This document shows positions 1 to 12,256 of a stretch of DNA of 54,220 nucleotides, piece after piece (positions within the stretch are counted from its first letter, which is position 1; each line of letters begins with the position of its first letter). A program made the position numbers and the translations under genes. The DNA lies in assembly GCA_034698045.1 (NCBI GenBank), contig JAQGAU010000030.1:1-54220 (forward strand), written 5' to 3'. This DNA is from Paramacrobiotus richtersi (Eukaryota; Tardigrada; Eutardigrada; Parachela; Macrobiotidae). Under the pieces are notes generated by a model. It was not told the origin of the DNA. It ran no database searches and worked only from the letters and a program-made list of their open reading frames with translations.

Positions 1-182
1 ATAAATATTAATATTAAATAAATATCAATAAATATTAATATTTTTTATATATTAATAGATATAAATAAAAATAAATATCAATAACACGTGCATTAAAGTC
101 TCAGCACATAAAAATTATCATGCGTACTCCTTTCGCTTCGGTCATTCAGTGCTCGCCAACAGCGAGTGCACTTACCTAGTAA

Positions 183-937
183 TTAAAACACTAAAACTTG
201 TGCCACCGTAAAGTTCACACAAATAGCTTTCACTGTACCAAAGTTGTCCACAATCAGCCATGTCGCTTGACCGAGCTTCAGGATGCACTGGCCACTGTCC
301 TGGTCCAAATAGCATTTCTCCACGCTGGCGCACACATATTTTCCCGGATCGTACCCATTCGTGCCATCAAACACAAGCTCATCGTTATCAAAAAATTTTC
401 TACAATCCGGATCAACCGCTGTGCAACCGGTATCCACCAGACGTGGATACGGCCGACCGCGTGTCCAGATGAACCGGGGCTGAGGAAGCCAAACCCCACT
501 CGCAAGTTCTTTTAGCACATATGGTGGATACAAATCGCCGATCGCTTCGAAATGTACAATCCAATATTCAACGTTTTCCGCGGTTAAAGGATGGCAAGAA
601 AGGGAGACTGTATCATACTGTTTGGCTCGCAGTTTAGGCATTTCCCTTTTTCGAGCTGTTCAATATTGTTCAGTTAACTCCAGGCATAACAGAAATAATA
701 CCACCTTGTATTCGGTTGATAGGTACATTCGTCTGACCCACCTTGAGCGATATGGTACGCGATACAGTTCAAGCCATCTTCTTCGTCCCATGGGTTGTCC
801 GGCCATTGAAATGCCTCCGGGCAGTGGATATTTCTAGTTATGGTATAGCTCCCATTGAAAGCCCATCCGTAAAGTACTGCCTTTGTCAGCAAAATCCCGA
901 GAGTTAGGCAAGTTTCCGTCAGCACAAACTTTCCCAT
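183..937 (-). CDS. Secreted cysteine-rich protein, unrecognised family
   Basis: Two exons, 937-679 and 607-183, give 227 aa. The 71-nt GT-AG intron is phase 1 on both sides. The start is the first ATG before a hydrophobic stretch at about residues 10-25, which reads as a signal peptide or signal anchor. The mature part has about eleven cysteines spread over its length, many aromatic residues, and two N-glycosylation sequons (NGS near the N-terminus, NFT near the end), all typical of an extracellular disulphide-bonded protein. I do not recognise the family and no catalytic motif is visible. The first exon could be read further upstream in the same frame, but that extension is less hydrophobic and begins without a good ATG context. 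The neighbour on the same strand is a ZFAND gene about 770 nt upstream, with no evident functional link. Confidence 0.6.
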
Positions 938-1708
938 GTTTGGTTGTGTTTTTATGGTAAATATCGTGAAAGGAGGAAACAGGAAACCGGTAGCAAAGTG
1001 TACGAAATTTGGATAGCAAAAACTGCACACGTCACTAATATCCGATGTCAAGTTAACAGAAGCTTTCTGGCTGTGACAAGAGTGAAAACACAGTGTACAG
1101 TACAACATGCAGATACAACTGGAAACATTCCAGATTTTGGATGGTTGTAACTTGTAAATGTGGCGTGATCTTCGCCTCGTATGGTTCGAATCCAGATATA
1201 CTTACTGTATTCATGTGTTATCCTCGGTTTCCTGTCGTTCGTTTTGACGGTGCATGATGTTTGCTTGACCAGCGCAAAGTACTGTATCTGCCAATCAGCG
1301 GTTGTAGGTGCATTTTTTTCAGTTCCGAATCGACCACCCATTCCCAGCCGTTGCGCGTTACTGTATGTCGATGTTACAAGTATTACACAAGTGTCGGCCA
1401 ATCGGAATGCTCAAACTAGTTTCCTGAACAAGGAAATGCCATGCTAGTCAATTCAGAAGACTGATCTCAGAAGGGGAGTTCAGAAACCAGAAAGCTGCAG
1501 TCGGTCAGAGTGATACCAGTTTTAATTTCTGATGCCTCCAGGATCTCATGTAACAGTGCCTTTGTGTACCAAAGAGCGCCAATGTGTTTTGTTATAAAAC
1601 GGAACTAACGGATGCCGTTTTAGATTAATCACAGATGCAGAGAGATAAATACTAACAAATAAAACATTAAAACAAACATAAAGAGCAGCTAAAAAGCACA
1701 GCTTTCAT
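938..1708. other. Intergenic region, no gene seen
   Basis: About 770 nt separate the ZFAND stop from the start of the Cys-rich gene. Open frames of 60-120 codons exist on both strands but lack family motifs, good start contexts and phase-compatible splice partners. I take the stretch as 5' flank of the Cys-rich gene plus 3' UTR of ZFAND. Confidence 0.5.
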
Positions 1709-2284
1709 TCACAACTTCTTAATTTTGTCACCTTTCACAACGGGATTATTTTTGCGAATTTCTTCAGTGCCCAGTGAGCGGTAATCAAAGGGACACTTAT
1801 GTATATCGGAATAACGATGCACGGCGCAGTACAGTCCACCGCAACGACACGTGTACCCAGTCAGTCCTACACGTTTATTGCACTCTTTGCACCGATTGAT
1901 CCTGGCCGTCCCAGTTCTTGACTCGTTGCTAGATGATCGCGAAGAAGACTCTTTATTGGGTGCTTCCACCAGTTTGGATACATTCTCTGCTTCTTCGCCG
2001 TTTGTCTCGGGCAGGGTTGCATCTGGTGGACGGCCGCTTTCGACGGATTTTTCCGGTGGGGCAGGCACATCGTTAACATGGGGCGCCGCTGGCGGGTGGG
2101 GCGTGGCATTGATGTTGAGGCGATTGCGCGAAGCGCGCGCTGTTAAAGGGACGAGGGCGTTGACGGATGGTGGCGGGGGATGACGCAGTTTGTAGCATTT
2201 GGAACACATTCCGCCATTGGCCGGAGAGCCGAAGAAACCACAGCCATTAGTACAGAGGTTCGGCTGCTTGTCTTGGTTCTCCAT
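1709..2284 (-). CDS. ZFAND6: A20/AN1 zinc-finger protein, ZFAND5/ZFAND6 type
   Basis: Single coding exon of 191 aa. The N-terminus carries an A20 zinc finger with Cys 11, 15, 27 and 30 (spacing C-x3-C-x11-C-x2-C, with the typical GCGFFG and CSKCY words). After a Pro/Ser/Thr-rich linker, the C-terminal third (about residues 130-191) is an AN1 finger: RCKEC, a Gly-Tyr-x-Cys-x-Cys core, YCAVHRY and HKCPFDY, ending in the basic tail usual for this family. Length and domain order match animal ZFAND5/6 (about 210 aa). These cytosolic proteins bind ubiquitin through A20 and are linked to stress responses and the proteasome or peroxisome import. I cannot separate ZFAND5 from ZFAND6, so the symbol is the nearest type only. 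Other genes here have many introns; any intron of this gene would lie in the 5' UTR. Confidence 0.93.
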   Translation of the reverse strand: MENQDKQPNLCTNGCGFFGSPANGGMCSKCYKLRHPPPPSVNALVPLTARASRNRLNINATPHPPAAPHVNDVPAPPEKSVESGRPPDATLPETNGEEAENVSKLVEAPNKESSSRSSSNESRTGTARINRCKECNKRVGLTGYTCRCGGLYCAVHRYSDIHKCPFDYRSLGTEEIRKNNPVVKGDKIKKL

Positions 2285-3135
2285 TCGCGCTGGCCGCTAC
2301 GCGGGATCGTTGATCATTACAGTATCCGGGGCTATGTAGAACTTTATGGGAGATTTTGCAGATAGATTAAAGGACAATAAAAGATTGACGTGGTTTGCAA
2401 TAATATCTTGTTTGTCGGAATGTACTGCAAAAAGTTACCGTAGAAACTTTCAGTTAACTGAGTCAAACCACTGAGTCAGCATGTTTTCCTGATGATTTTT
2501 GTAAAGTGTTTCGTATCTGGCCACTGCATGATTGTTGGTTTGTGAAAACACGACTGGCGACCACATATGGTGTTAGTTTCGCACAAGCTGGTTTCCCATA
2601 GGACAGGAAGGACAAAATTGTTGCTCTAACGGATTAGAACGTTATAAACCTCTTTGTCATAGCACGTACGTGTACTTGTAACTTGTACTATCAGCTGCAG
2701 GATTGTTGGCTACATACGTCCTTTTTGTAAGCACACTCGCACGGTATGCCGAAAACACGGGTCGAATTTGGTATTCACGGGTTGGTCAAGTTTACACACA
2801 TATAGTGGTGGAAGAACATGCAGCGGTGGAAGCCGTACCATTAAATGATTACTCAAGTTCTTCCACCTTTGTAGAGTTCGTGTTTCTACAGTTCTAACTG
2901 CGCAGCCGTGACCTTCGATCAGATGCATTGTTCACATCCCGGTTCTCCAGATTTCAAGACCAGCTCCATAAAATGAGTGAAAATTAGTAAACATCGCACT
3001 CCGAATTTAAAATTGAGAGCTGCATTGAAAAAGAGTGATCCATGAGTCTGCGGATGTAACAAGCATCACAGAGGTTAACTGCAGACGTATAGAAAGTTTC
3101 CGTGGGAACAATCAAGATGGTTTGGAAAAGAATTC
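2285..3135. other. Promoter-side intergenic region of ZFAND, no gene seen
   Basis: About 850 nt run from the ZFAND start to the LINE fragment. I see short open frames only, with no family motif. The region must hold the ZFAND promoter on the minus strand. Confidence 0.4.
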
Positions 3136-3148
3136 CAACTGGACTGGA

Positions 3149-3292
3149 ATTCCGACTGGACTTTGGCCTTGCTTGACTCGGACGCAATATAAACTGTATT
3201 CCATCACCAACGCCACTTCTACTTTGTTGAAGCGACGGTCCTTTTTATCTAAGGATTCTGCTGTCTAGCAACAACAACAACAACAACAACAA
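3149..3292 (+). mobile_element. 5'-truncated LINE (non-LTR retrotransposon) 3' end, copy 1
   Basis: This 144-bp segment aligns along most of its length with the last part of the LINE copy at 18870-19238. Both share a string beginning CTTTG(G/A)CCTTG, a middle block ATTCCATCAC(C/T)AACGCCA, and an identical end CTAAGGATTCTGCTGTCTAG followed by a CA-rich tail, here a run of eight or more CAA units. A 13-bp direct repeat, CAACTGGACTGGA, lies exactly on both sides (3136-3148 and 3293-3305), as expected for a target-site duplication made by target-primed reverse transcription. Only the 3' UTR remains, so there is no coding capacity. It sits between ZFAND and LRRC34. Confidence 0.85.
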
Positions 3293-3299
3293 CAACTGG
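3268..3299. repeat. (CAA)n microsatellite tail of the LINE fragment
   Basis: A near-perfect CAA trinucleotide run at the 3' end of the retrotransposon fragment, merging into the downstream target-site duplication. The other copy has a related CAGAACAAGAACAAG tail, so the family probably ends in a short A/C-rich repeat rather than poly(A). Confidence 0.85.
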
Positions 3300-3399
3300 A
3301 CTGGATGCAACAACAAGAACAAAGGTGTTTCTACTGGACCACATGCTGTAAAGCCTGCAACATACGAAAACCAGCATTATATCGTAAAACAAATCCTTA

Positions 3400-5494
3400 A
3401 TGGCTGCGTATCAAGCAGTATGTTACCCAAGGGAGGACCGCTTAATTAGATCCGATTACTCCATCGCGCAGCCAGACCCGGACGACGTTCAGGATCCAGA
3501 AGAATTCCAAATCGCTTTTGCCAGATTTGGACACCGCTCCGAGAAAGACTGCGCATACTACCTGGAATCCTACATAACATCATGTGAAGATAACGAAGTT
3601 GTACCTGTGCCGCAGTTGTTCAGACTTTTCCAGTCAAAAGCGAAAAAGGATTTACTGTAGGTGATGTATGCGACAATAGACCTGGTTAGAAAATTGAAGA
3701 ACAATGAGCAAGTAAAAAATCAGATAAAACTGAGAAAGTGAAACTGTTTGTTCTGTATTGTATTCAACACAACCATAATTTTGTTCGTCTGAAGCATTTT
3801 ACGGAAAAGCGAAATTTTAGGTTGCGATTCAGGAACAAAAGGGCATCCGTTTATCTACCAGGCAATGATCCAGCTTCCAATCGTCGCCTGGAAGATATCG
3901 ATCTAGCCGTCGTTTGTAATTTTCTGGAGTATCACTTTCCTGATGGTACACGGTGCATGGATTTACGCCATAATGAGCTCGAAGATATTTCAGCCTTGTG
4001 CACAACTTTGAAAGTGAGCTAGTGTAGCTTGGTTCTGTTAGAGTGCCTAGACAACTGTAATTTTACGATCGATTATAGAATTCCAAAACCCTTCAAGCAA
4101 TAAACCTCATGTATAACCCTTTGACGGAGACGGCCATTTCGTCTTTGAAGCATTCTGCCCTGGTATGTTGCTGGAACGAAGCTGGTCCGTATAAGAAAAA
4201 TCCCCATAAATGTAAGTACAGACAGAATTCTGTTTTGCAGGTATCGAATTGTTTGGTTAACCTATGCTTGAACGGGGTAAAACTGTCCAAAGCAAGCGGA
4301 ATGGACGTCTCAGAGCTCGTCACGAATTTGCCAACCTTGCGGTATTTAGGCCTCGCGCATTGCGAAATGGTACAATAGAGGCTAACTCTCTTTCTAGACA
4401 GTTGACCACTGAAAATTCGTAATACTTTTGCAGTAGAGATTGCAAGCCCTCATCGCCATAATGATCCCGATTAAGAATAACCAAATTGTGCTCAGCGCAC
4501 TCGACATTACAAGCCCTGATATACCGGACTGGGCAAGTAAAACCGTCTTCATCGAGCAGTGTGCGGACATGTTGGTTTCCGCAAAGTACCTAAAAGAAAT
4601 ACACCTTGGAAGGATGGAAATGGATGACTTCCTGTTGGAACGGTTGCTGCCGGGATTGCACAGGAACACATCGCTGCGCTTTTTGGACCTTCATGGGTGA
4701 ATTTCAGAATGCTTCGGGATTTGAGTTTAAAATAACCGTGCTGTTCTGCAGGAATAAACTCAATCGTGATGGCGCCAGGATGATAATGCGACTTTTGCAA
4801 AATGGCTCGCTGCTGGAAGTGTTAGACTTGGACTGCAGTAATTTTACTGACGAAGGGGCTGAGTACTTGGCTAATGCTATCTACGATAACGATGCAATGA
4901 GAATGTACGGTTGCTCAGAATTTACTCCTTTGAGAATGTAATCGAAGCCATCCATTTTGCTTAGCCTCTCTGTCCGATTCTGCCGCTTTGGTGATCAAGG
5001 TATCGAGTTTCTGGCGAAATCTGTCTCGCACGGAAAGGTCAATCGGCTTACTATATGGCAAGGGACGTCCATCAAAGGATCAGGCTGCAAAGTGAGTGAC
5101 ACTTTTCCCGAAAGTAAAGAATGATGCCGTCCGGCAAACAGGAGATCTAGACATATTAATATGATTATTATCTTTCACTACGGTTTACAGCCTGTACAGA
5201 TACGTGGTACGAGTATGTGCGGTTTTAAAAAGCATGGTTTTATGGAGGCATGGTTTTACGTAGGCATTTAGCGAACTGATGAGAAGTGGACGAATCAGAG
5301 GAAATCAGACGGATGTTCGCTTTTATGAAGTGGATGGAGTGTACCAAATGGCGGAGAATGGCCACGGTGGACTCAGGCGTTGGGAAGTGTTTACGCCGAA
5401 CTTCGGGGAATATTCTCACCAGTCATGCTATGATGGATTTACCGAACCAGAACCGCAGCCGTTTTTCAACACAATACTGTATAACTCTGGGTAA
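3400..5494 (+). CDS. LRRC34: Leucine-rich repeat protein, LRRC34 ortholog
   Basis: Eight exons: 3400-3656, 3821-4013, 4079-4162, 4241-4369, 4437-4696, 4752-4904, 4965-5091, 5264-5494; 477 aa, close to human LRRC34. The body is a set of RNI-type leucine-rich repeats, for example MDLRHNELEDI, INLMYNPLTETA, LGLAHCEM, IHLGRMEMDD, LDLDCSNFTDEGAEYLA. The ending is diagnostic of LRRC34: an LTIWQG segment, a stretch with DVRFYEVDGVYQMAE, then FGEYSHQSCYDG, matching the vertebrate tail in order and spacing. Introns are 55-172 nt. LRRC34 is a poorly understood intracellular scaffold, enriched in testis and ciliated tissue in vertebrates. Its stop codon lies only 96 nt from that of the convergent ANKMY1-like gene, so the 3' UTRs probably overlap. 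The acceptor of exon 5 is set one AG downstream (4437) because the first AG would bring in an in-frame stop. Confidence 0.88.
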
Positions 5495-5590
5495 CTCATT
5501 CTGCGCAACTTACGTGCGAAGTTGTCCTGGATGAAAAACATTTTTATGTTATTCAATCTAAAAATTAACATACTTCAACGGAATTAATGG

Positions 5591-8500
5591 CTAGCCGAAA
5601 CTGTAATTAGCCAAGTTGACCTTTTCAAACGTGAAGTATGTTTCCGGTTGGTCCAGTACAATAATAACCTGCGATTTGATTTCCAAAAGTTCCGTTGTCC
5701 TGTTCGTTGTATCTGAATCATTCTCCATACCGCTCTGCTTTCTGATGGATACCTTTGCCACTTTGGTCAACGAAACTTTCCTTTGTCGCGCGATCGCGGT
5801 GTAGTATTCTCCGTTGGCCAGCTCAACGATATCATATGGCGAGGCCAGATTGATTCCCTTCTCCATTAACTGCTCATAACAAACGTTGAACAACTGGAAC
5901 ATACTTTCGTCCATTCGTAATTGGTTGATTGCACGGATAATTTTCAGCCACTCGGCTTCGCGTTGCGCCCTGGCCGGTTGGGAGCGACTGAGCCGCTTGA
6001 TCTTGATTAGGGGTTTTCGCATGGTAGTTGGTAGTACGAAGGCTTTGTTGCCTTTCGGAACCAGGCGCTTGCCCTTCTTCGGAGTGGGGATGTCGGTGTC
6101 CGAGGGGAGATACTTCTGTGGAGCTTTTTTCTTTTTCTTTCGGGCTGATCGCTTTCCTCTGTCTGACCGTTTGCCCTACGGAAAAACCAGTAACTGCTGC
6201 TAAAAAATGGGCAAATGCTTGCAATAAGATTGTTAGTTTACTTCGTTGACTTCGGATTGTGGGCTGGCAGGTGCCTTTTTTTGTTTTCTTTTGTTCTGTT
6301 TTGATAGCTTTTCCTCTGTTGGTCTGCTATTTTTGCTTGCCTCATCTCTCCCAGCATTCGGATACTTTTCCTTCTTCTCGTTCGGTACTCTAAGTTTGTG
6401 TTCTACGGAATGATTTTTGACTGCCATATTTGTCGGTTTCATTTCTTTCTTCCGATTCCTGGAACCCTTGCCAGGTGTCGGTGAATTATCCGTTCTTAAC
6501 CTGGCTGCCAGGGATCGCTCTTCGCGTCTCTGTTTCTGATCAGCCTCACGGGATTTCGATGCTCCTTTGTTTTTCTTTCTGCTGTCGTGTGTTTGTTCCT
6601 TCTCCGCTTCGTTTGCACGAATTTTCTCCTTGGTCTTGCCTTTTTCAGTTTCTTTTGCGATTTTGTTTTCTTGTGGCTTCTTTGCTTCTGGTTTATTGGA
6701 TTCGCTTTGGTTAGGGCCTTTTCCTGGGTTTTGCCGGGCACGGCTGTTTTCCGTTTCGTTCGCTCTAAAATCATCGTTGTACTGCTTTGGCGCCCGTTCC
6801 GACTTTGCTGGGGTGTCCTGTTAAAATAGCAATAGCTGTAAGGTTTAACGTCACAGCCATGCAAAAATAAGCACCTTTGTCTGGGAAACGCCTTGCTGCT
6901 TTCGTTGAACACTCTTGTTCTCAGCTTTTTGTGGAACGTTATGATCAGTTTGTTTCTCGCTCCGATCTTGTTTCTTATCACCAGCAATCCTTCTTAGTCC
7001 GGCATTCGTAGCTTCCCTTTTAATATCGGGTGTGTGCTTCTTTTCTTCTCTGTAAGTTTCCATACTGGCTTGAGGATCTCTTTGCCCTTTAGCTTTTCTT
7101 GATATCGGTGTGTCCTCTTTCTCTGGCATCTTCGCTAAGTAGGTAGGCTGTTGTTGTTCTCTTTCCGGTTTTCCTGGGTTTTCATTTCCCGGGGTCTCGC
7201 TCTGAGCCTTTGATTTTCTACGTGGTTTTTCTGCCCTGCTTCGCATCTTCTCCTTTTCCGTATAAGGACTGACGGAAAGAGATTTGTTTGAGTTTCTTGA
7301 CTGCTTCTGTTTATCCGGTGGTCCCGTTTTGTTCCGTGTAACATTTGCTGTGGACTGCACAACCCCCGGTGTGTTTCCACGCACGGTGAGCGTTCGCGGA
7401 GACGCGGACTTGGAGGCGGGACTTTGACCGGTATGATCACTAACAAGATAGAATGTGAAGAAACCAGTGTGATAATTCTCTCTTTATCTAGATCGGTAGC
7501 TGCTTGAAAGATGCAAAGCATTCAGCATTCTAGAATAGTAATGTAACGGTAGAATTTACCTCATAAAAGAACTGCTGTGGTTTAAGTCCTTTAAGGTATC
7601 ACCAGTTTTTGACTTGGATGTCTTCACCTTCTTTGCTACTTTGGCCACCTTTTCCGGTTTCAGGTCATGTACACTCTCTTTAATGGGACGCATTATTTTG
7701 CGCTTTTCTTTGCCGAAATTCATAGTTTTTTCAGCCGGGTCGTTTAAACTGGCCACCGGAACATTGCTGATTATAGAACAAGTGGCAGAGTCGAACTCTG
7801 CAGGGGTAACCTGGTCGGTTTCTGATTCATCTCCCGTCAATCGGCGGCGGCGTTTCTTCGCTTTGATCTTTTTGTGGTACAGCTCCATGTGCTGTTTCCT
7901 TTTGGCAATGGCTATACAGTTCGGCTGATGGACTGGCCAATGGGCTTCCATGCAGTTATGGGAGCAATAAAAGATTTTATTGCAATTTGGGCACGGAAAG
8001 AGCTTTCGATTGGGGAGGGATGATTCACCGCAGCGGCTGCAGTATTCGTATTCGGTAACCGTGTGATCGATCCTGAAAGAAACATAAAATAATGTTGAAC
8101 TACTGAATGTTCAACATGTCCCGTATAAGGTGGCAAAGCACTTGTACACATGGAAATGTAGGTACACTCCTTGCATGCGAATGCCTTCGATTCTTACGGA
8201 ATGTCGTCTCCATTCTCGTCAATAATATGCACAGCCGGCACTAAGAGTCCCACATGATCCGGATCCGTAATTGGCTTCCCTAATTTCCCTTTCCTCCCGA
8301 CCTGCCGTTCGGTACCATCTGGCGTGTGCATCCCCCCGATACCCAGCACAGACCGGTGCGCAATAACCAAATCATCATCTGTAACGAAGCTCTCAGCATC
8401 CGAGCTCATCTCCGTCGATTCAGGAAGTTGAAATATTGATGATTTCTCGGAATCTGTGTCGGATTCGGCACGGAATGGGTTTCGCATAACCGTCAGTGTG

Positions 8501-11500
8501 GGTCGGAAAACCTTTCCGTCCTTCACAGTATCTTCAGCTCGACTGATTTGGTCAATCTTGTTCCGAAGGCCGGGGAGGACTTTTAGTAAAAGTCGGATTT
8601 CGGGGTTCTGGGATAGATGGGCTTCTATTAAAGGGTCAGGCCCATCGATCAGGTGCGGTTGCTGCTGGAGTAGTGGAACAATCTCAGGATAAATTGCTCC
8701 TAGAATTACAGTTGGCTCAATACCCAAAAATATATTTGTCCGACGGGAACTACTCCCAACAAGGTAGTCTGTTACATTAACCAGATTGCGATATATTTTA
8801 CAGAATCTGGGTAGCTTTTAGGTACGCTTATCAAATGATTGCTTTGGATTATTCGAACTGCCAGTCTGCCTGTAACAAAGGTTTTCCGCCATATAGAAGC
8901 CATTTAGAAGCAAACAAATTAAACCAACGATACACATACCGGCAAGGCTGATTTTTCGCAGGCGCAAAACAGATTTTTGAGTTGCATTCTTGTAGGCTTC
9001 CAGAATGTAAATGCGGAAGCTCTCTAGTATGTCCTTCAGCTGGGGATTCATATTTGTCCCTAGAGTTTGCTAGAAAAAAGAACGCAATTCATGACGTTAT
9101 CATAGCTGATAACCGATAACTATTTTTGGAGACTAGGTAAGATATCAATAGCGGCGTAATACTCCCTCTTTGCAGTTATTGGGATGTTAGGTGTAGTTAA
9201 ACCGCTCACAAGAGTGAGATAAAAATAAGGCCAGTTGTGATCGTGTATGGCGCAAATTTTGTTTTGGTGACCTTTTATCGGCATTGCGAAGGAAATAAAT
9301 TTAAGTGTCCAAACGTAATTTCTATACGTTTTGAATGTACGTGGTGTTGTTTCTTACCTTGGCATACACCTGCTTGGCATAATCCTGTAAAAAGTACGGC
9401 AAATGACGCGTTACTTTTCGCTGACACGAAAAAGCTTAGTCAGTGCTTTGTACCAATGGTGACCCTAAAGGTGCTGCAGTATTTCCGGCCGACGCTGTTA
9501 GAGCAACCTTCACAGTGAAGTCCGCATTGTGCTGCAGAAGCACATCAATCAAATGTTGCAAAACTCCCACTTCCTTGTTAGTACGTAGGAACGCATCCGC
9601 AGTGGCTAATGTTGCAGCCATGCATAACGCATTGCCCAAGCCACCCATGAGGTCTTGATTCTCATCACTTCCCGCAGCCAGCAGTGCTTCTACCATCTAC
9701 GCAAAACGATCAAGTACAGCATTTACGGATATGAAGAGAGCTTCGTCAATTGTAATCTATCTACAGAATTAGTTCAGTATGTTTGGATGACCTTTGTGTT
9801 TCCTTGCTGAATGGCCATCACAAGCGGGGTCAACCGATTCCAAACGGCATCGACGTGCGCACCATGTTTGATCAAGGCGTTTAAAATATGGATGGTGGCC
9901 TAGAAGCAAATGCCAGAATTAACCGCAAAAATGCTTGTTTGCGTCCTTTATGATACGCACTGGATCTTCCGGCTGTCGCTGACAAACAATATGAATAGCG
10001 CTCCTACCGACAAACGGCTGAGATTTTGTCTTTTCCTTCCCTGTAGGCGGCTGTAGAAGAACACAAGTCGATGTTTAAAGCATACAGCTTTAATGTATAT
10101 CAACATATCCTTACCGGTCTAGTATCCATCTCGATTGCATTGGGATTCGCTCCATGATTTAGAAGCAGCTGTACCATATCCGCTGCGTTTTTACCGGGCA
10201 TCGAGCATGCTACCAGTATCGGTGTTACCAAAATAAACTATAAAAAGGATTTTCACGTAATGGATGTAACGAGCTTGACATGCTGCCGTAACATAAACGT
10301 ACCTGGCGGGTTATGGGCCCATGCACGTCACTCCCCTGTTCTAGCAAAAGTCCAGCCAGATCGCTGTCCAGGCCCCGAACGGCCGCATATAATATCGGCT
10401 GTGGCCATGTGCAACTACCCCAGTGTGCACCTCTTCTAACCAGCAGCGTCATGACGTTCTTTAAGCGCTTTTGCCACTCCTTGAGCCATACCAAAAACAC
10501 CGGCTTCTCCACTTCCGGCTTCATCTTGATATCATCTGCGGATGTCGAAGAGCGGACGTGATGTAGCTGCAAAGCAGCTCGTACAAACTGCTGAGTTTTC
10601 ACTTCAATGGGGACTTTCTTGAAAGTCTGATCGGTCTTGAGGGATCCTTTCTGGTCGATATCTAACCGCATTTCTTGTTCCGGTCCCTGCAAACCTCTCC
10701 CAATTAACAACACGCAACATCTGTATTTGTACAAAACGAATAACTTGTTCAGCACAAATACAGAGTGCATGTTGTCGTCCGTTCAGAATACCTGCCTTTT
10801 GGACTGTGTCTTCCCGGCACTGGAAGCTTTCGGTTTGGCAGACTGATTCATGGCCGGACTGGGCGTCGATAGCCGCGTTGGAATGACTGATGCCGGTTTC
10901 GACATTGATCCTTCGCGACTCAGAATTAAGGAACCGTCCAGTGCGTTGTTAAACAGAAAGGTCACGTCCACATCACTGCCTCGCCAGTAATTATACTTTT
11001 CCACGAAAACATGGTACGCGAAGAAGCATAACTCCATGGCAGTATAACCCTGGTTGGTTACTCGGCTAATATCGGCCCCAAAGTCCAGCAGGAATTCGAC
11101 CACGTCTGCTCTTCCATGAATCTGTAGAAATGCGGTACAAACAGCATGTTCAACATCGTAAAACGTTTTGTTTTATCAAACTTGAAGCGCAACTCACAGC
11201 AGCTGCCATAAGGACAGTTAACCCGAATCCGTCACAGGCATCAATATTTACACCTCTTTGAAAGTACAACTCTTGCACTTGTCTGATATCTCCTGCAGCT
11301 GCTGCCATGATAAACGCAACGGTCTCTTCTTCCTTTTTCCCAGTCTGCTGGAAATGATTAAACCTTTCCTCCATATTAATGCGGCCGATATCGTGACCCA
11401 TCGTGATGCTTAACGGATGCATTTTCCGAGCGAACTTTTCCATTTCCATGAGTGCAGGACTGTTATTCCTAAAGACCTCAGTTTCGGGCAAATCTTCGTT

Positions 11501-12256
11501 GTAAGTGATATGTTTGGCGAATTCGGATTCAAAAAAGTCTCCGAATTCTGGCGTGCCATTAGAAACGGTGCCCATTTGCAACAATTTTGCCAGGATTGCT
11601 TCTTTAGTTAGTTTTTGGCTTTCCACGTCTGTGACTGTTTTTTGCTTTAAAAGTTCATCTTTTACGTTCCATGTTTGAGCAGCGACGCCAGGAAGACATT
11701 GGAACAGTTCTTGGAGGTACGGCACATTATATGCCTCCGGCAATGGATACATGAACTGCAGCAAATGATCGCCTTGAAATAGACCGACATCTTGTCGTCC
11801 ATCCAGGTACGACAACACCCCAGGACCGTATAGTTGATTTTCTCGGAATAAGCCCTACAATACAACGACAGCTGATAGCAATATGTCTCTGGAAAAGTTG
11901 AGCTTTTTGTACCTGATAAATTTCGCCATTGGCGTAGGTTTTAACTCCGTATCCTTCCAGCAAGTTGCAAAAGAAGTGTCCTACGTAAGTGGTACCGTCG
12001 GGCCACGAAAGTCGTCCAGGACCGTGTTTGCGATCGTAATAGTAATATCCCTCATAAGTCTAAATTATATCGTCGAATTCAGAACAATATATTAGCAGAT
12101 TCTATCTAGCTTGGTTATCCGTTCAAGTACGACAGCGAAACGACAACTTTCGAAACACTGACGCACCTCCCCAGTAGCTGACACCGAGCGACCTTTTCCG
12201 TGGCGTATTCCCAGCCAGATATCACCATTATATGTCTCATCTTCGATGCTTATCAT
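5591..12256 (-). CDS. ANKMY1: ANKMY1-like protein: MORN, ankyrin, MYND finger, long basic tail
   Basis: Sixteen exons: 12256-12167, 12059-11913, 11854-11198, 11121-10792, 10686-10303, 10237-10115, 10050-9961, 9899-9792, 9696-9454, 9384-9358 (27 nt), 9069-8826, 8768-8198, 8072-7560, 7439-6875, 6817-6242, 6175-5591; 1750 aa, all phases compatible. Residues about 9-95 hold MORN repeats (YNGDIWLGIRHGKGR, YEGYYYYDRKHGPGR, YVGHF). About 260-700 is an ankyrin array (LLLNHGANPNAIE, LIKHGAHVDAVWNRLTPLV, EALLAAGSDE). About 1016-1057 is a MYND zinc finger (CSRC, CPNC, FYCSHNC, HW, H, C). This order defines ANKMY1, which is usually only about 900-1000 aa. Here roughly 690 extra residues follow, mostly Lys/Arg/Glu/Ser low complexity. 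One hydrophobic run (about 773-792) lies before the MYND finger. It could instead be an unspliced 70-nt GTATGT...TTACAG intron, which needs a different next acceptor (8715) to stay in frame. The MORN-ankyrin-MYND core is firm; that junction and the tail are less so. Confidence 0.78.

Noticed and set aside
1048..1447. Overlapping frames of 88-117 codons on both strands
   Set aside because: No family motif, no splice partner and no good start; they overlap each other and look like chance frames in intergenic DNA.
6430..6829. Plus-strand frames rich in Phe, Leu and Ser that look like membrane proteins
   Set aside because: They are the reverse reading of the Lys/Arg/Glu-rich exon of the ANKMY1-like gene; AAG/AAA/GAA codons read backwards give Phe, Leu and Ser.
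8818..9051. A separate small transmembrane gene starting MNPQLKD
   Set aside because: The frame is open upstream through an acceptor at 9069 and joins the ankyrin exons in phase, and downstream it splices in phase to the MYND part, so it is an internal exon.
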